Assembly: GCF_006874765.1 (NCBI RefSeq)
Contig: NZ_CP040840.1
Location: 892,501 to 952,500 of the forward strand
Reading direction: 5' to 3'
From: Leptospira weilii
GTDB lineage: Bacteria; Spirochaetota; Leptospiria; Leptospirales; Leptospiraceae
Length of the DNA: 60,000 nucleotides
The notes below the pieces were generated by a model, which did not search any database, was not told the DNA's origin, and saw nothing but the letters and a program-made list of their open reading frames with translations. The position numbers and the translations under genes are program-made. Position 1 is the first letter of the stretch. Each line of letters begins with the position of its first letter. This document shows, in pieces, positions 23,756 to 51,510 of this stretch.

Positions 23756-24017
23756 TGACTGTTTTATCCCGATTGTTTTTGGAGCGCGAAGAACGTAAAT
23801 CTTTTGCGATCTCTTTTGCTTCTCGTTTATCCCCCCACGAGTTGGATAATTTTAAAAATTCCATCGTTTGCGATTCCATCTCAAGGTGATCTCTTTGAAG
23901 GTGTTTTTCTATGATCATTACAACTTCTTGGCTGACGGAACGGTGTTCGATTTCCGCTCTACGTTTGAGCGATTCATAAAGTTTATCGTCGATATCGCGT
24001 ACTTGCAGGTTTGCCAT
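23739..24017 (-). CDS. VapB/FitA-type antitoxin
   Basis: The 92-residue protein begins MANLQVRDIDDKLYESLKRRA and continues with RSVSQEVVMIIEKHL, the ribbon-helix-helix DNA-binding fold of FitA/VapB antitoxins. The charged, disordered C-terminal part (SSRSKNNRDKTVNELFD) would wrap the toxin. I choose ATG 24017 because the RHH strand begins directly there; an upstream start would add 13 residues running back across the operator region. It forms a pair with the PIN toxin that follows and probably represses its own promoter. Confidence 0.88.
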   Translation of the reverse strand: MANLQVRDIDDKLYESLKRRAEIEHRSVSQEVVMIIEKHLQRDHLEMESQTMEFLKLSNSWGDKREAKEIAKDLRSSRSKNNRDKTVNELFD

Positions 24018-24042
24018 AGTGAGTTTATACGATAATGGGATC

Positions 24043-24071
24043 TCATGCATTTGCAAGCATTATTCATGCAT
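24043..24071 (-). promoter_or_regulatory. candidate autoregulatory operator of the VapBC-type pair
   Basis: Two exact direct copies of TCATGCAT lie at 24043-24050 and 24064-24071, 21 bp apart (two helical turns), with TTGCAA between them. ATGCAT is itself palindromic. The site is 26 bp upstream of the antitoxin start codon, the normal place for a ribbon-helix-helix antitoxin to bind cooperatively. Confidence 0.5.
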
Positions 24072-24154
24072 AGTTTTTTCAGTGAAGTTTATTCTACTCG
24101 ATTCTCTCCTTTAGAACTCCTTGACAAAAGTCTTCAATTTGCGCGAAACTAGAA

Positions 24155-24931
<777 letters not shown>

Positions 24932-24990
24932 TTTTTCGTTCTCTTTGTCAATTTTCAAAATGAAGCCTTGAAAAATCCTTTTCCGATTGA

Positions 24991-25485
<495 letters not shown>

Positions 25486-25544
25486 TTCGAAAGGTTTTCC
25501 TTTCGGAAAAAAATTTCCGGAATGAAAACCGACTTCTCGAAACA

Positions 25545-26495
<951 letters not shown>

Positions 26496-26517
26496 ATCGT
26501 ATTACAATCGAGGTTTT

Positions 26518-26961
<444 letters not shown>

Positions 26962-26980
26962 ATCCCGTCTAAAATGTAGA

Positions 26981-27481
<501 letters not shown>

Positions 27482-27900
27482 CTGTAAAGTCCTAACCCCT
27501 ATCCACTGATTCCTAGTGCAGACTTGCGGGAAACTCAGCAAGTTCTTCCCTAAACTCAGTGAAACGCTCTCTACCATAACGTTACCCACAAATACTTGGG
27601 TCTGAAGATAAATCTGTCGGAATTACGACAAATCCTCTGTGAAACTTACGTCCCAGAACGCGCCCTAAACACCGACCCATAGGAAGGTGTTTGCTGAGTT
27701 TTCTTCGAGCGGACCCGTAGGGAGTCGTTACATTGAGTTTCCCGGGACTCGCCGTTACGCAGTTTGCCATCGTGGCAAACTTAGCTCCACGGCGTCTTTC
27801 TCGCTCATTCGCCATCCCTGGCTCATGTCGCATTTGCGACGCTCTCTAAGGATCGCTGCAAATGCTCTCGCGAGAAAGCTTCGAGTCCCACTTTAATATT
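27482..27900. repeat. mosaic of dispersed repeat fragments
   Basis: No gene is seen. Bases 27484-27515 are an inverted copy of the GTGGATAG...TTAGGACTTTACAG motif. Bases 27589-27660 match, in reverse, the interior of the R-A element at 6245-6312. Bases 27690-27740 carry the GGGAGTCGTT(G/A)CA motif shared with R-D. The stretch seems to be layered repeat insertions. Confidence 0.6.
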
Positions 27901-27941
27901 ATGTAATACGATAACTAACCCCTAAACCCTGATCCCTAAAA

Positions 27942-28041
<100 letters not shown>

Positions 28042-28145
28042 TGGACTGTCAAATGCAAATCCTGAAGAGGTTTAGTAAAGGAAAGTCCTTGAAAAATGAA
28101 TCGTATAAAAAATCGTTTTCCTAAAAATTAAAAATAGAGGTAAAG

Positions 28146-28532
<387 letters not shown>

Positions 28533-28694
28533 TATTGCATATCAAAGAAAAACGGATTTGAGAATCCTAAATGGCTTATAGAAGAAAACGAGGCTGGTCA
28601 CGAAAAATTAAAAGTTTGGAAAAATTAGATCGGTCAAAACTATCTCATTTAGAAGTCCGATAATCAAATGATAAAAAAGTTGTTAAACATCGTG

Positions 28695-29633
28695 TTATTG
28701 TTTAAATAATTCAGGAAATTTTTCTTGGATTCTCTTTAGAAGTTCATTTTTATCAATAAGTTTATAATTAGGCGATATGCTCCATCTATCAAGTTTTCCT
28801 GATAGTAGTTCTGATTTTGGTAAATTTTGATAGTCGTTTAAAAATTCAGTCTTTGGTAATTTAAATTCAATTTTATGAGGTCGTTTACAATTGATTGCTA
28901 TCAAGAAGTTCTTAATATTAGATATCAATAAAGATAAAATTTGAATTTCACTGAATAATCTACCCGGATTCCAGTGAGAAAAAATTTTACTTGTTGATAA
29001 GTGGTGTTTGTTATTTTTCGATAGTCTTTCTATTTTTCTAAAAGTTGAGCCATAATCCCCGCCGTTAATTTTTATTTTATTTTCTAAAGGACCGATTTCA
29101 ATTTGAAATGATCCAAATTTATTCCGTAAAGAATGTTTTATGGAATTATATTCGAGGGAATACGCTTCTGAATTAAATTGATTTGCAAGTTCAGCCACTG
29201 TTTTTAGAATAACTTCTTTTGGAAATGAATTAAAAAAATTTAAACCAAAGTGTATTTTGTTTAAGATTGATTCCCAGTTCGGTTTAACATCTGGAAATTT
29301 CCGAAAGAAGGGTGTCCCTGATTGAGTTTTTTTGATTAATTCTCTTAAATCGTTCGGAGTATATAACAATAACCATATATTTATGGCATCGTATGCTTGT
29401 ATTGCAGCGAAGAGTATCGAGAAAAAGTGCTCTAAGCAGTGACTATGTAAAAGACGTATTGAAATTGCAAAGTCTTTATCTTTTTTTCTTTTGAACCCTT
29501 TATATATTATCCTTGATGTTTTTTCGAAGTAATTATAGTTTATACTTTTTATATATTCTAAATTTTCCATATCTACATTTTCTCCGTGATACAGATAAGG
29601 TTCTTCATCTACAAACAGATAAACACTCTGCAT
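28695..29633 (-). CDS. hypothetical protein, AT-rich and possibly acquired
   Basis: The protein has 312 residues, no signal peptide and no transmembrane helix. Helical segments include SIRLLHSHCLEHFFSILFAAI and AELANQFNSEAYSLEYNSIKHSLRNKFGSF. The gene is visibly richer in A+T and in AAT/ATA/TTA codons than its neighbours, which suggests transfer. I do not recognise the family. An internal ATG at codon 22 (MENLEY) is an alternative start. It stands alone between a small exported protein and tmk. Confidence 0.6.
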   Translation of the reverse strand: MQSVYLFVDEEPYLYHGENVDMENLEYIKSINYNYFEKTSRIIYKGFKRKKDKDFAISIRLLHSHCLEHFFSILFAAIQAYDAINIWLLLYTPNDLRELIKKTQSGTPFFRKFPDVKPNWESILNKIHFGLNFFNSFPKEVILKTVAELANQFNSEAYSLEYNSIKHSLRNKFGSFQIEIGPLENKIKINGGDYGSTFRKIERLSKNNKHHLSTSKIFSHWNPGRLFSEIQILSLLISNIKNFLIAINCKRPHKIEFKLPKTEFLNDYQNLPKSELLSGKLDRWSISPNYKLIDKNELLKRIQEKFPELFKQ

Positions 29634-29717
29634 TTTATTGATTCCTATTTAGAAATTACGTTCACCAAATGACAATTTTACGCTGAAATTGGATTGAGTA
29701 GTGGTTGTTTTCGGATT

Positions 29718-30366
<649 letters not shown>

Positions 30367-30426
30367 GGGGATTTATACGAAATCATTCTATCTACATGGA
30401 TTCTTTTGGAAATTGAGAATCCAATG

Positions 30427-31091
<665 letters not shown>

Positions 31092-31306
31092 ATCTTCTCG
31101 ATTTGTCGGATGAAAACGGAAACTCTTTTCTGGGTGGCTCGGTCTAAGAGTGAAAACGGAAGGATTCTCCCTTTCGTTTAAATCCAACTTGTTTAATCGA
31201 ATGTGTACTCTAAGGACTGGCTTCCAAATCTAACTTGACAGTCATAGAAGCGAGCCGATTCTTTTAGATACCAAATGGAAATACATTTTCAGAGGGATAG
31301 AATTCA

Positions 31307-34394
<3,088 letters not shown>

Positions 34395-34450
34395 TTTTTT
34401 TGGTAAAAACCGGTTGACTTTACAATTTTCGGGGCCACGTTATTGGAGAT

Positions 34451-34747
34451 ATGAAAACTGTCGGGGTCAAGAATCTTAAAGAAAACTTGAATACGTTTTT
34501 ACGCCTTGTAAAAGAAGGGGAAACGATTCTTGTGACCGATCACAGTCGAATCATTGCCGAAATCAAAAAACCTGTTTCTGATACTCTAAATTCGGATCTA
34601 ACAGTCGAAAGTTATATTGAGAAAGAACAAAAAAGCGGTTTTCTCTTAAAAGCAAAAAGAAAATCTACTGTTTTAAAGCCGCCGTCCAAAGTAAAAGAAA
34701 AGTTTCAGTTGGATTGGATGAAAACATACTATGAAGATCGGGATTGA
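34451..34747 (+). CDS. Phd/YefM-type antitoxin
   Basis: The 98-residue protein begins [38 protein letters not shown], the Phd/YefM DNA-binding fold, followed by a charged tail (residues 60-98) that would neutralise the toxin. It precedes a PIN toxin gene by 11 bp when that gene starts at its ATG. GGAG lies just upstream of the start. It probably represses its own promoter; no clear operator was seen. Confidence 0.85.
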   Translation: MKTVGVKNLKENLNTFLRLVKEGETILVTDHSRIIAEIKKPVSDTLNSDLTVESYIEKEQKSGFLLKAKRKSTVLKPPSKVKEKFQLDWMKTYYEDRD

Positions 34748-34758
34748 TTTCCCTTTTC

Positions 34759-35196
34759 ATGGCTGTTTATATCGATACTAGCTTTTTTCTTTCCATCATT
34801 TTTGAAGATACCAATTACGAACTATCGTATGAAAGTTGGATAGGGGACGATTACAGATTTTCTTCCAGTCTGCTCGAAATCGAATCATTCATCAATATTC
34901 ATAAAATCTACAGAGAAAATCGAAAGGTTTTAAGTAAAGTTTGGCTAACGGAAAAATTGACCAGGCAAAAAGACCTTTTATCGGAGATTCATTTAAAACG
35001 AATCGGTTCGGAAATTTATGAAAAAATTCGGAAAAACGAGAAACTGACTTTTTTGAAATCCTTGGATTCGATTCATTTGAGTACCGCTTCGTTGATCGCA
35101 GACGTTTTAAAAGACCGTATTACGATTTGCACTTACGATAAGAATATTAGGAAAATTGCATCCGATATGGATTTTAAACTTTGTGAAGTTTTGTGA
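34759..35196 (+). CDS. PIN-domain toxin
   Basis: The 145-residue protein has the PIN signature: Asp6 in [11 protein letters not shown], a glutamate in SSLLEIESF, an aspartate in [13 protein letters not shown], and TYDKNI near the C terminus. It should be a Mg-dependent RNase held by the upstream Phd-like antitoxin. I start at the ATG (34759), where the first PIN strand begins; a TTG at 34744 would overlap the antitoxin stop codon. The lysine-rich middle fits RNA binding. Confidence 0.85.
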   Translation: MAVYIDTSFFLSIIFEDTNYELSYESWIGDDYRFSSSLLEIESFINIHKIYRENRKVLSKVWLTEKLTRQKDLLSEIHLKRIGSEIYEKIRKNEKLTFLKSLDSIHLSTASLIADVLKDRITICTYDKNIRKIASDMDFKLCEVL

Positions 35197-35209
35197 CGAA
35201 GAATCCTTA

Positions 35210-35305
35210 TTACTGATCCCTATAAAATAGAATACCGTCCATTTGAGGACAAATCCCGCGTTTAGGCGCAAAATTTTGAACACTCTATTCTGTAGAGATG
35301 AGTAA
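35210..35305 (+). repeat. R-E element, copy 3 (best defined ends)
   Basis: 96 bp with left end TTACTGATCCCTATAAAATAG and an inverted right end reading TTACTCATCTCTACAGAATAG from the other strand. It joins the next repeat at a shared TAA. Confidence 0.75.
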
Positions 35306-35455
35306 CTTGAGTTCGGTATAACAAATGCGTAAGCGTTAACTCGGTGTTTCACTCCCCGAATGTCGATTCACAAAAGAGGCATTCGCTGAGTTCAAGGAGT
35401 CGTTGCACTTTAGTTTCTGATTCCCCAATTTTACTTACGTCGAACTTACGTTTTA
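35303..35455 (+). repeat. R-D element, copy 1
   Basis: 153 bp with left end TAACTTGAGTTCGGTATAA and right end TTACGTCGAACTTACGTTTTA, imperfect inverted repeats of about 19 bp that match the ends of 58403-58620 and of the R-C elements. It ends one base before the stop codon of the histidine kinase. Confidence 0.7.
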
Positions 35456-37996
<2,541 letters not shown>

Positions 37997-38268
37997 CGGC
38001 TTTGATTATACGAATTCATTTCAATTGGTAAATTGTTTTTTACTCGCTCATTTTAGCTTTGCTAAAAGTAAGTTCTTAAGTTGCGAACTAAAAACGCGCC
38101 AATTAAAAAAGGCTTTTGTTTGAGCCGACGAACCTTATAGAGCCGTTTTATTCGGTTTGGGAAGGCGAATGAAAAGTTTATGCTTTTTCGTTGAAACTCG
38201 CTTTCCGAATTCAATACGCCCCTTGTTTTCTAAAAATCGTTCGAAAATAGTGGTGCAATACGCCCTAT

Positions 38269-38679
38269 TCATTTAAAAAGTTCTTCCCTTGCTTTTTCCC
38301 ATCTTCGTTTGCGTTCTTCTGGATCCTTGATCTTAAGGTACAGTCTGGATTCTTTTCCGGGAAAGGTAATTCTCACTCTGTGTTCGTGAAGAACTTCTAT
38401 GAGGACGTTTTGTTTGTCTTCAATTTCTAAATCATAAAGAACCACGCTTTTCATCCGTAAGGGAAGCGGGCCTTGGCCTAGGTCGCCGATTCCTTTTCTG
38501 AAATTCAATTCCACACATTCAACCGGTTTGTGCCAGACGTCGCAGAACTTTCCTGCGGGAGGGGGAACGGGCTTAAGTCCGCAAGAAACGGTCCAAGCTG
38601 TAAATGAGGGTGCGGATACGATTACAATAAATCCTTTGAGAATTTTCGGGATCAGAGGAAATCTTGTTTCGTTTAACAT
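38269..38679 (-). CDS. hypothetical exported protein
   Basis: The protein has about 136 residues from the ATG at 38679, chosen because it lies after the stop of the upstream gene and begins a signal-like segment (IPKILKGFIVIVSAPSFTAWTVSC). The cysteine after TVS could be a lipidation site. The mature part has VPPPAGKFCDVWHKPVECVELNF with two further cysteines and ends in a charged helix. No family recognised. It is 16 bp downstream of a membrane TPR-like gene and probably in its operon. Confidence 0.6.
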   Translation of the reverse strand: MLNETRFPLIPKILKGFIVIVSAPSFTAWTVSCGLKPVPPPAGKFCDVWHKPVECVELNFRKGIGDLGQGPLPLRMKSVVLYDLEIEDKQNVLIEVLHEHRVRITFPGKESRLYLKIKDPEERKRRWEKAREELFK

Positions 38680-38695
38680 TTGGTTTCTAAAAATT

Positions 38696-39694
<999 letters not shown>

Positions 39695-39771
39695 ACTTCG
39701 TCGATTTTTTATACACCCATTCTGGGTTCACGTATTTTTTGAATTCCCTAAAACTTGACACCTTAGTCTCC

Positions 39772-40567
<796 letters not shown>

Positions 40568-40571
40568 AAAT

Positions 40572-41216
40572 GTGAAAGCACTCAAGGTACAGGCCGGGAA
40601 GCTCAAAGGTAAATCGATAGAAACGCCTATTGCCGTCGCGGGAAACACGAACTTTACTCCCGCGATTTTAAAAAAATCAGTTTTTGATATCGTTGGCTCT
40701 TTGGTTTTAAAAGGAAGATTGATACTTGAAGAATCCGCGTTTGTGGATTTTTTCGCGGGTTCGGGACAGATGGCTTTGGAAGCAATGAGTCGAGGATTTG
40801 CAAGAGTCGTTTTATACGAGTTGGCTTGGGAAAGATCGGACAACCTTCGAAAACTTTTCGCAAAATTCGGAGACAACTCCGAAATCAATAGAAAAGACGT
40901 ATTCCGTTTTTATAATAAACTCGATATTCCCGAAAAATCGAAGATCTATTTTTTAGATCCTCCGTATTCCTTCTGGGATAAGAAAAAGGAAAAAATCAAG
41001 TCTCTTCTGGACTTTTTGTTAAACGACACCGCCACCGTAGCCGTTTTTATTCAGTCTCCGATCGATCCGGACTGGCCCGGTTTTGAAACCAGAAAGTTCG
41101 GAAAGAATTTCTTAACTTTTCGTGCGAACGGAGTTTGGAACGTTTCTCAACTTCCGAACGAAAATGTATCCGAAATTTCGGAAGATATATCTTCGTTTCG
41201 TGAAAATGAAGATTGA
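40572..41216 (+). CDS. rsmD: 16S rRNA (guanine966-N2)-methyltransferase-like protein
   Basis: The 214-residue Rossmann methyltransferase carries [15 protein letters not shown] near the start, [28 protein letters not shown] (motif I and the SAM acidic residue) and [12 protein letters not shown] (motif IV DPPY), the layout of RsmD (PF03602). It would methylate N2 of G966 in 16S rRNA. The family's usual RxxTdrvREalFn is altered to [15 protein letters not shown], so substrate position is less certain. GTG start with GGAG seven bases upstream. Confidence 0.8.
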   Translation: MKALKVQAGKLKGKSIETPIAVAGNTNFTPAILKKSVFDIVGSLVLKGRLILEESAFVDFFAGSGQMALEAMSRGFARVVLYELAWERSDNLRKLFAKFGDNSEINRKDVFRFYNKLDIPEKSKIYFLDPPYSFWDKKKEKIKSLLDFLLNDTATVAVFIQSPIDPDWPGFETRKFGKNFLTFRANGVWNVSQLPNENVSEISEDISSFRENED

Positions 41217-41813
41217 ATATTCGAAAAGTTGAATTCTATTTTGGGGAATCGATTTTAATCCGGCTTTTCTTTTTTGGAAAGATTCCGAAAGTGTTGTAAA
41301 ATAGGCCGGTCGTAATCCCGACGATAAGCGCAAAAAATGGTTTGATCGGGACTTAAAGCGCGCATTACCTGGGACGTATGAAAATGATATTCGAAAAGAA
41401 ACGATTGATTTTGCAAAAGTACAGCGGTTCTCAAAAATTAAGTCGAATCGGGAAATCCCGACTTTTTAAAGGGAGATTCCAACATTCTAATTTTCGAAAT
41501 AAGTTTATCATAGTATTCTATCCATACGTCCGAGTAGTAAAATGAAATTTGGTAGGTTTTTTGCGGAGAAAAAGTTTTTAATACAGTGTGGCAAGGGTTT
41601 GTCTTATAATCAATCAAAGTTCGATTGTGGAATTTATCATTTGAATCTTGCGGAAGTAAACTTTTTCTTTTATCCTGTCTCTCGAGAATTTAGGGTTCGA
41701 CTTAAAACCTTTTTTCAGAAAGGTCGCTTGTCGGAACAAGTAAAAGAAAATGTTGGTCGAAAGCGAGATCTGATTTTCGAAAATGTTCTTAAAATGAGAA
41801 TCGCGGAAAGTTT
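41217..41813. other. gene-poor spacer containing an R-F element
   Basis: Apart from the repeat at 41371-41540, a 94-codon frame (41542-41826) opens right after the repeat. It is rich in Phe and Lys with no recognisable motif and runs into the next gene, so I do not call it. Confidence 0.5.
41371..41540 (+). repeat. R-F element, copy 1
   Basis: About 165-170 bp with inverted ends GGACGTATGAAAATG and CATACGTCCGAGTAGTAA. It matches 50745-50912 in the same orientation, sharing GATTTTGCAAAAGTA and CCAACATTCTAATTTTCGAAATAA. An internal CGGGAAATCCCG gives a small hairpin. Confidence 0.7.
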
Positions 41814-47647
<5,834 letters not shown>

Positions 47648-48186
47648 AAGCTATCTCAAAAATATCTTAGGCCGATTGAAATCGGCGTTTGAAGCGGCTT
47701 TGTTAATCTGAATCATGGAATTTTTCAACAACTCTATTGGTAATTCATAAATATATCAATTCGCAAAAAAGTAAGTAATACTTATGAGCGAACTTAAACA
47801 TTCCTCTGCGCTAAACGAATTGGAAAAATTTTTCACAATATTCATATTTTCTAATTTTCTGAAAATAGGCTTTTATGCTTAGTTTTTCAATTTTTAAGGG
47901 ATAGAAATATAATAGTTTTAATCTTCCGATTTTACTTTTAAGTAAAATTGATTTTTGGAGCGTTAAATTGATGTTAGCTGAAATTTAAATGCTGTAGTTA
48001 AAAAGATTTATTCTGTATCAAATATGTAAAAAAATAACTATATTTCGAAATTTTTGAAAAAAATAAACTTATGTTTGTTAGGTTATCACATATGCGGGGA
48101 AGATGAATCTTTTGTGTTTTTTGGGCCAATAGTGCCAACGGATTAGATTTAGAATTTCTCGTAATTTTAGGAGTAAATCAAAGATT
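47648..48186. other. AT-rich spacer upstream of the Len-like lipoprotein
   Basis: The first 90 bp hold part of an R-B element, including a GCCGAT-TGAA-ATCGGC hairpin at 47671-47686 that may help end the carB transcript. The next 450 bp are very AT-rich and contain no gene; such leaders are common upstream of regulated surface lipoproteins. GGAG precedes the next start. Confidence 0.5.
47660..47735 (+). repeat. R-B element, copy 4 (right half)
   Basis: It matches the right halves of 7412-7515 and 13034-13136 and ends AATTTTTCAACAACTCTA. The left end is not recognisable, so the copy is truncated or strongly diverged. Confidence 0.6.
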
Positions 48187-49599
48187 ATGAAAATTAAATA
48201 TAAATTTACGATCTTATCAGCTTTCACGCTGGTATTTGTCGCGTGTTTGAATAAGTCATCTGATGATAATGCGGTTTTAAGCGGATTACTTTCTCTTGTA
48301 TCTAACCAACAGCGATGTGTAGGATTGGATTGTACTAAAAATCGTACGGCAACAGATCGAATTGTGGATGGGAATCAGCTTCAGAGTGTGCAAAACCTAC
48401 AGTCTGCTTTTCCACTTAGCATCACCCCGTATATCTTTACGACATCGTCTTTCGGTGTTCTTCACCATGGAAACTTTGGAGGAATTTCTGAAGCGGATGC
48501 GTTTTGTCAGAGCAATATTCCTTCGAACATTCCTTCGAATACTCCTCGCTCTGGAATCTACAAAGCAATGCTAACGGACGGAGTCAATAGAGTAGCGACT
48601 ACAGTGGGTCCTAACTCCAAGAATGGGCAAGTAAACTGGGTGTTCCAACCGAATCAAAAATATCTAAGAGCTGAGGACGGTGCGATTGTAATGACCACGA
48701 ATAGTTCCGGTATGTTTGATTTTGCAAGCGGTGCAAAACTGGAAAATCCGTTTACGCAAATTGCCGCTTCCGGTCAGTGGACCGGCTTAAATTCGGATTG
48801 GACAACTTGGAAATCTGAAGGTGTACCGGTTGCTTGTGATTCCTGGAATAGTTCGACTGCCGCTCTTTATGGGTCGTTTGGGAGTTCGACTCGTACGGAC
48901 TCGGACATTCTCGCAGCGAAGATTTCGACGGGAGAAATCTTTACCGCAAATTGTGCCAGCGTCGGCTCAGACAATGGCCCTTATAAATTCGGTCTGGTTT
49001 GTGTGGAACAACCTCCTCCTCCAAGATATATCTTTACGACATCGTCTTTCGGTGTTGTTCACAATGGAAACTTTGGGGGAATTTCTGGAGCGGATGCGTT
49101 TTGTCAGAACAATATTCCTTCGAATATTCCTCGTACTGGAATCTACAAAGCAATGCTAACGGACGGAGTCAATAGAGTAGCTACTACAGTAGGTCCTAAC
49201 TCCATGGATGGACAAGTAAACTGGGTGTTCCAACCGAATCAACAGTATCGAAGAGCTGAGGACGGTGCGATTGTAATGACCACGAATAGTTTCGGTATGT
49301 TTGATTTTGCAAACGGCGCAAAACTGGAAAATCCGTTTACACTTCAGCGTGAGTCTGGTCAGTGGACCGGCTTAAATTCGAATTGGACAACTTGGAAACC
49401 TGGAGGAGTACCGGTTGCTTGTGACTCCTGGAGTAGTTCTGTTGCCGCTCGTTATGGATCGTTTGGGAGTTCGACTCGTACGGACTCGGATATTATTGCA
49501 GCGAAGATTTCGGCGGGAGGAAGCTTTACCGCAAGTTGTTCCAGTACTCGTACATCCTATGGTCCGTATAACTTAGGTCTGGTCTGCGTGGAACAATGA
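48187..49599 (+). CDS. lipoprotein with two tandem DUF1554 (Len/endostatin-like) domains
   Basis: The 470-residue protein has a signal peptide with a spirochaetal lipobox ending at Cys20 (LVFVAC), a linker, then two closely similar domains of about 190 residues (82-275 and 281-470) joined by PPPPR. Each carries YIFTTSSFGVxHxGNFGGIS, ADAFCQxNIPSN, AMLTDGVNRVATTVGPNS, SGQWTGLNS, VACDSW and a final GLVCVEQ. This is the DUF1554 fold shared with LenA-F of pathogenic Leptospira, known to bind laminin, factor H or plasminogen. Known Len proteins usually carry one such domain. Domain 1 has an extra IPSN unit. It is probably surface exposed; host ligand unknown. Confidence 0.85.
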   Translation: MKIKYKFTILSAFTLVFVACLNKSSDDNAVLSGLLSLVSNQQRCVGLDCTKNRTATDRIVDGNQLQSVQNLQSAFPLSITPYIFTTSSFGVLHHGNFGGISEADAFCQSNIPSNIPSNTPRSGIYKAMLTDGVNRVATTVGPNSKNGQVNWVFQPNQKYLRAEDGAIVMTTNSSGMFDFASGAKLENPFTQIAASGQWTGLNSDWTTWKSEGVPVACDSWNSSTAALYGSFGSSTRTDSDILAAKISTGEIFTANCASVGSDNGPYKFGLVCVEQPPPPRYIFTTSSFGVVHNGNFGGISGADAFCQNNIPSNIPRTGIYKAMLTDGVNRVATTVGPNSMDGQVNWVFQPNQQYRRAEDGAIVMTTNSFGMFDFANGAKLENPFTLQRESGQWTGLNSNWTTWKPGGVPVACDSWSSSVAARYGSFGSSTRTDSDIIAAKISAGGSFTASCSSTRTSYGPYNLGLVCVEQ

Positions 49600-49679
49600 G
49601 GGAAAGATCGAATGATGGTTTTAGAATGTAACCACCTAATCAAACGTACCTTTCGGAAATATCACAATTGAGTTAAACT

Positions 49680-49949
49680 ATGCTTGATGAAAAAACGAAT
49701 ACCGACCGGTCCAAAGAGTTTACCGCTTTTTCCAAAAGCGGGTTATCCCAACGAGAGTATTGTAAAAAGCGCGGGATCAAAAATACGAATGATTGGGAGA
49801 GGCGATCTAAAAAACGTGATAGAGATGGCTTTGTAGAAATTCTCTCCTCGGTCGTGCAAGCCGACCTAACGTTTGGATCTGAATTTTTGATTCTCAAAAT
49901 AGATTTATTGGGTAGGCACATCTCCCAATCAATCTATAATTTGGTTTAG
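49680..49949 (+). pseudogene. IS66-family tnpA remnant
   Basis: The 89-codon frame holds SKEFTAFSKSGLSQREYCKKRGI, the helix-turn-helix of IS66 TnpA accessory proteins, then RDGFVEI. The remainder (after SSVVQADL) departs from the family. It is followed at once by a tnpB fragment, as in IS66 elements, but no TnpC transposase is present. Confidence 0.6.
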
Positions 49950-49953
49950 ACCT

Positions 49954-50082
49954 CTGGGAAATGGAAAAGTGTATTTGCGACCCGGAGTTACGGGTTTAAG
50001 GAAATCGATCAATACACTTGCGATGATCGTAGAAGGTAAAATGAAAAAGGATCCGTATGAAGAGAGCATATTTCTCTTTTGA
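49954..50082 (+). pseudogene. IS66-family tnpB fragment
   Basis: The 42-codon frame GNGKVYLRPGVTGLRKSINT...EESIFLF is the N-terminal part of IS66 TnpB (family pattern VYLxxGVTDMRKGxxxLAxxV). It lacks a start codon and stops early. It confirms an IS66 origin for the neighbouring tnpA remnant. Confidence 0.65.
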
Positions 50083-50085
50083 ACC

Positions 50086-50130
50086 TGTCCAGTCCCGGTT
50101 TTTTCCGTAAGAAAAAATCGGGATTGGACA
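50086..50130. terminator. strong 20-bp inverted repeat with five-base loop
   Basis: TGTCCAGTCCCGGTTTTTTC (50086-50105) pairs with 50111-50130 at 18 of 20 positions around a CGTAA loop. With A/T runs at the apex rather than the base it is not a classic terminator; it may be an insertion-element end or a hairpin of a mobile remnant. Confidence 0.4.
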
Positions 50131-50177
50131 GAATCTTGCAGCTTGACCCTTTGGTAAAGTAAAATGAAGTTTTGGGA

Positions 50178-50338
50178 TGCGCTGTAAACTTTTCGGAGAT
50201 AGAGGTTATGTCAGTCAATCTTTGTTTGAAAGTCTTTATGAAGAAGGAATTCAACTCATAACAAAATTAAAAAAGAATATGAAAATAAATGAATGCCCTT
50301 AGTTGATAAAATCCTTCTACTGATCCATATAAAAATAA
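50178..50338 (+). pseudogene. IS982-family transposase C-terminal fragment
   Basis: The frame MRCKLFGDRGYVSQSLFESL...ITKLKKNMK, followed after a frameshift by MPLVDKILLL, matches the tail of IS982 transposases (FGDKGYIxxxLFExL, LITKLKKNMKN, LMPLVDKILLRKR). The catalytic front half is gone. It is sandwiched between IS66 and IS630 remnants. Confidence 0.65.
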
Positions 50339-50342
50339 GTAC

Positions 50343-51381
<1,039 letters not shown>

Positions 51382-51510
51382 TATGACAATTGGATATTAT
51401 TGATACTCTTTTTTGTAGGAATCATAATATACTTGGCAATTATGTTGGTCTCATGTCCCTATGGTTTTACATGATTACGTCTTAATTTTTCAAAGAAAGA
51501 GGATGTGAAA

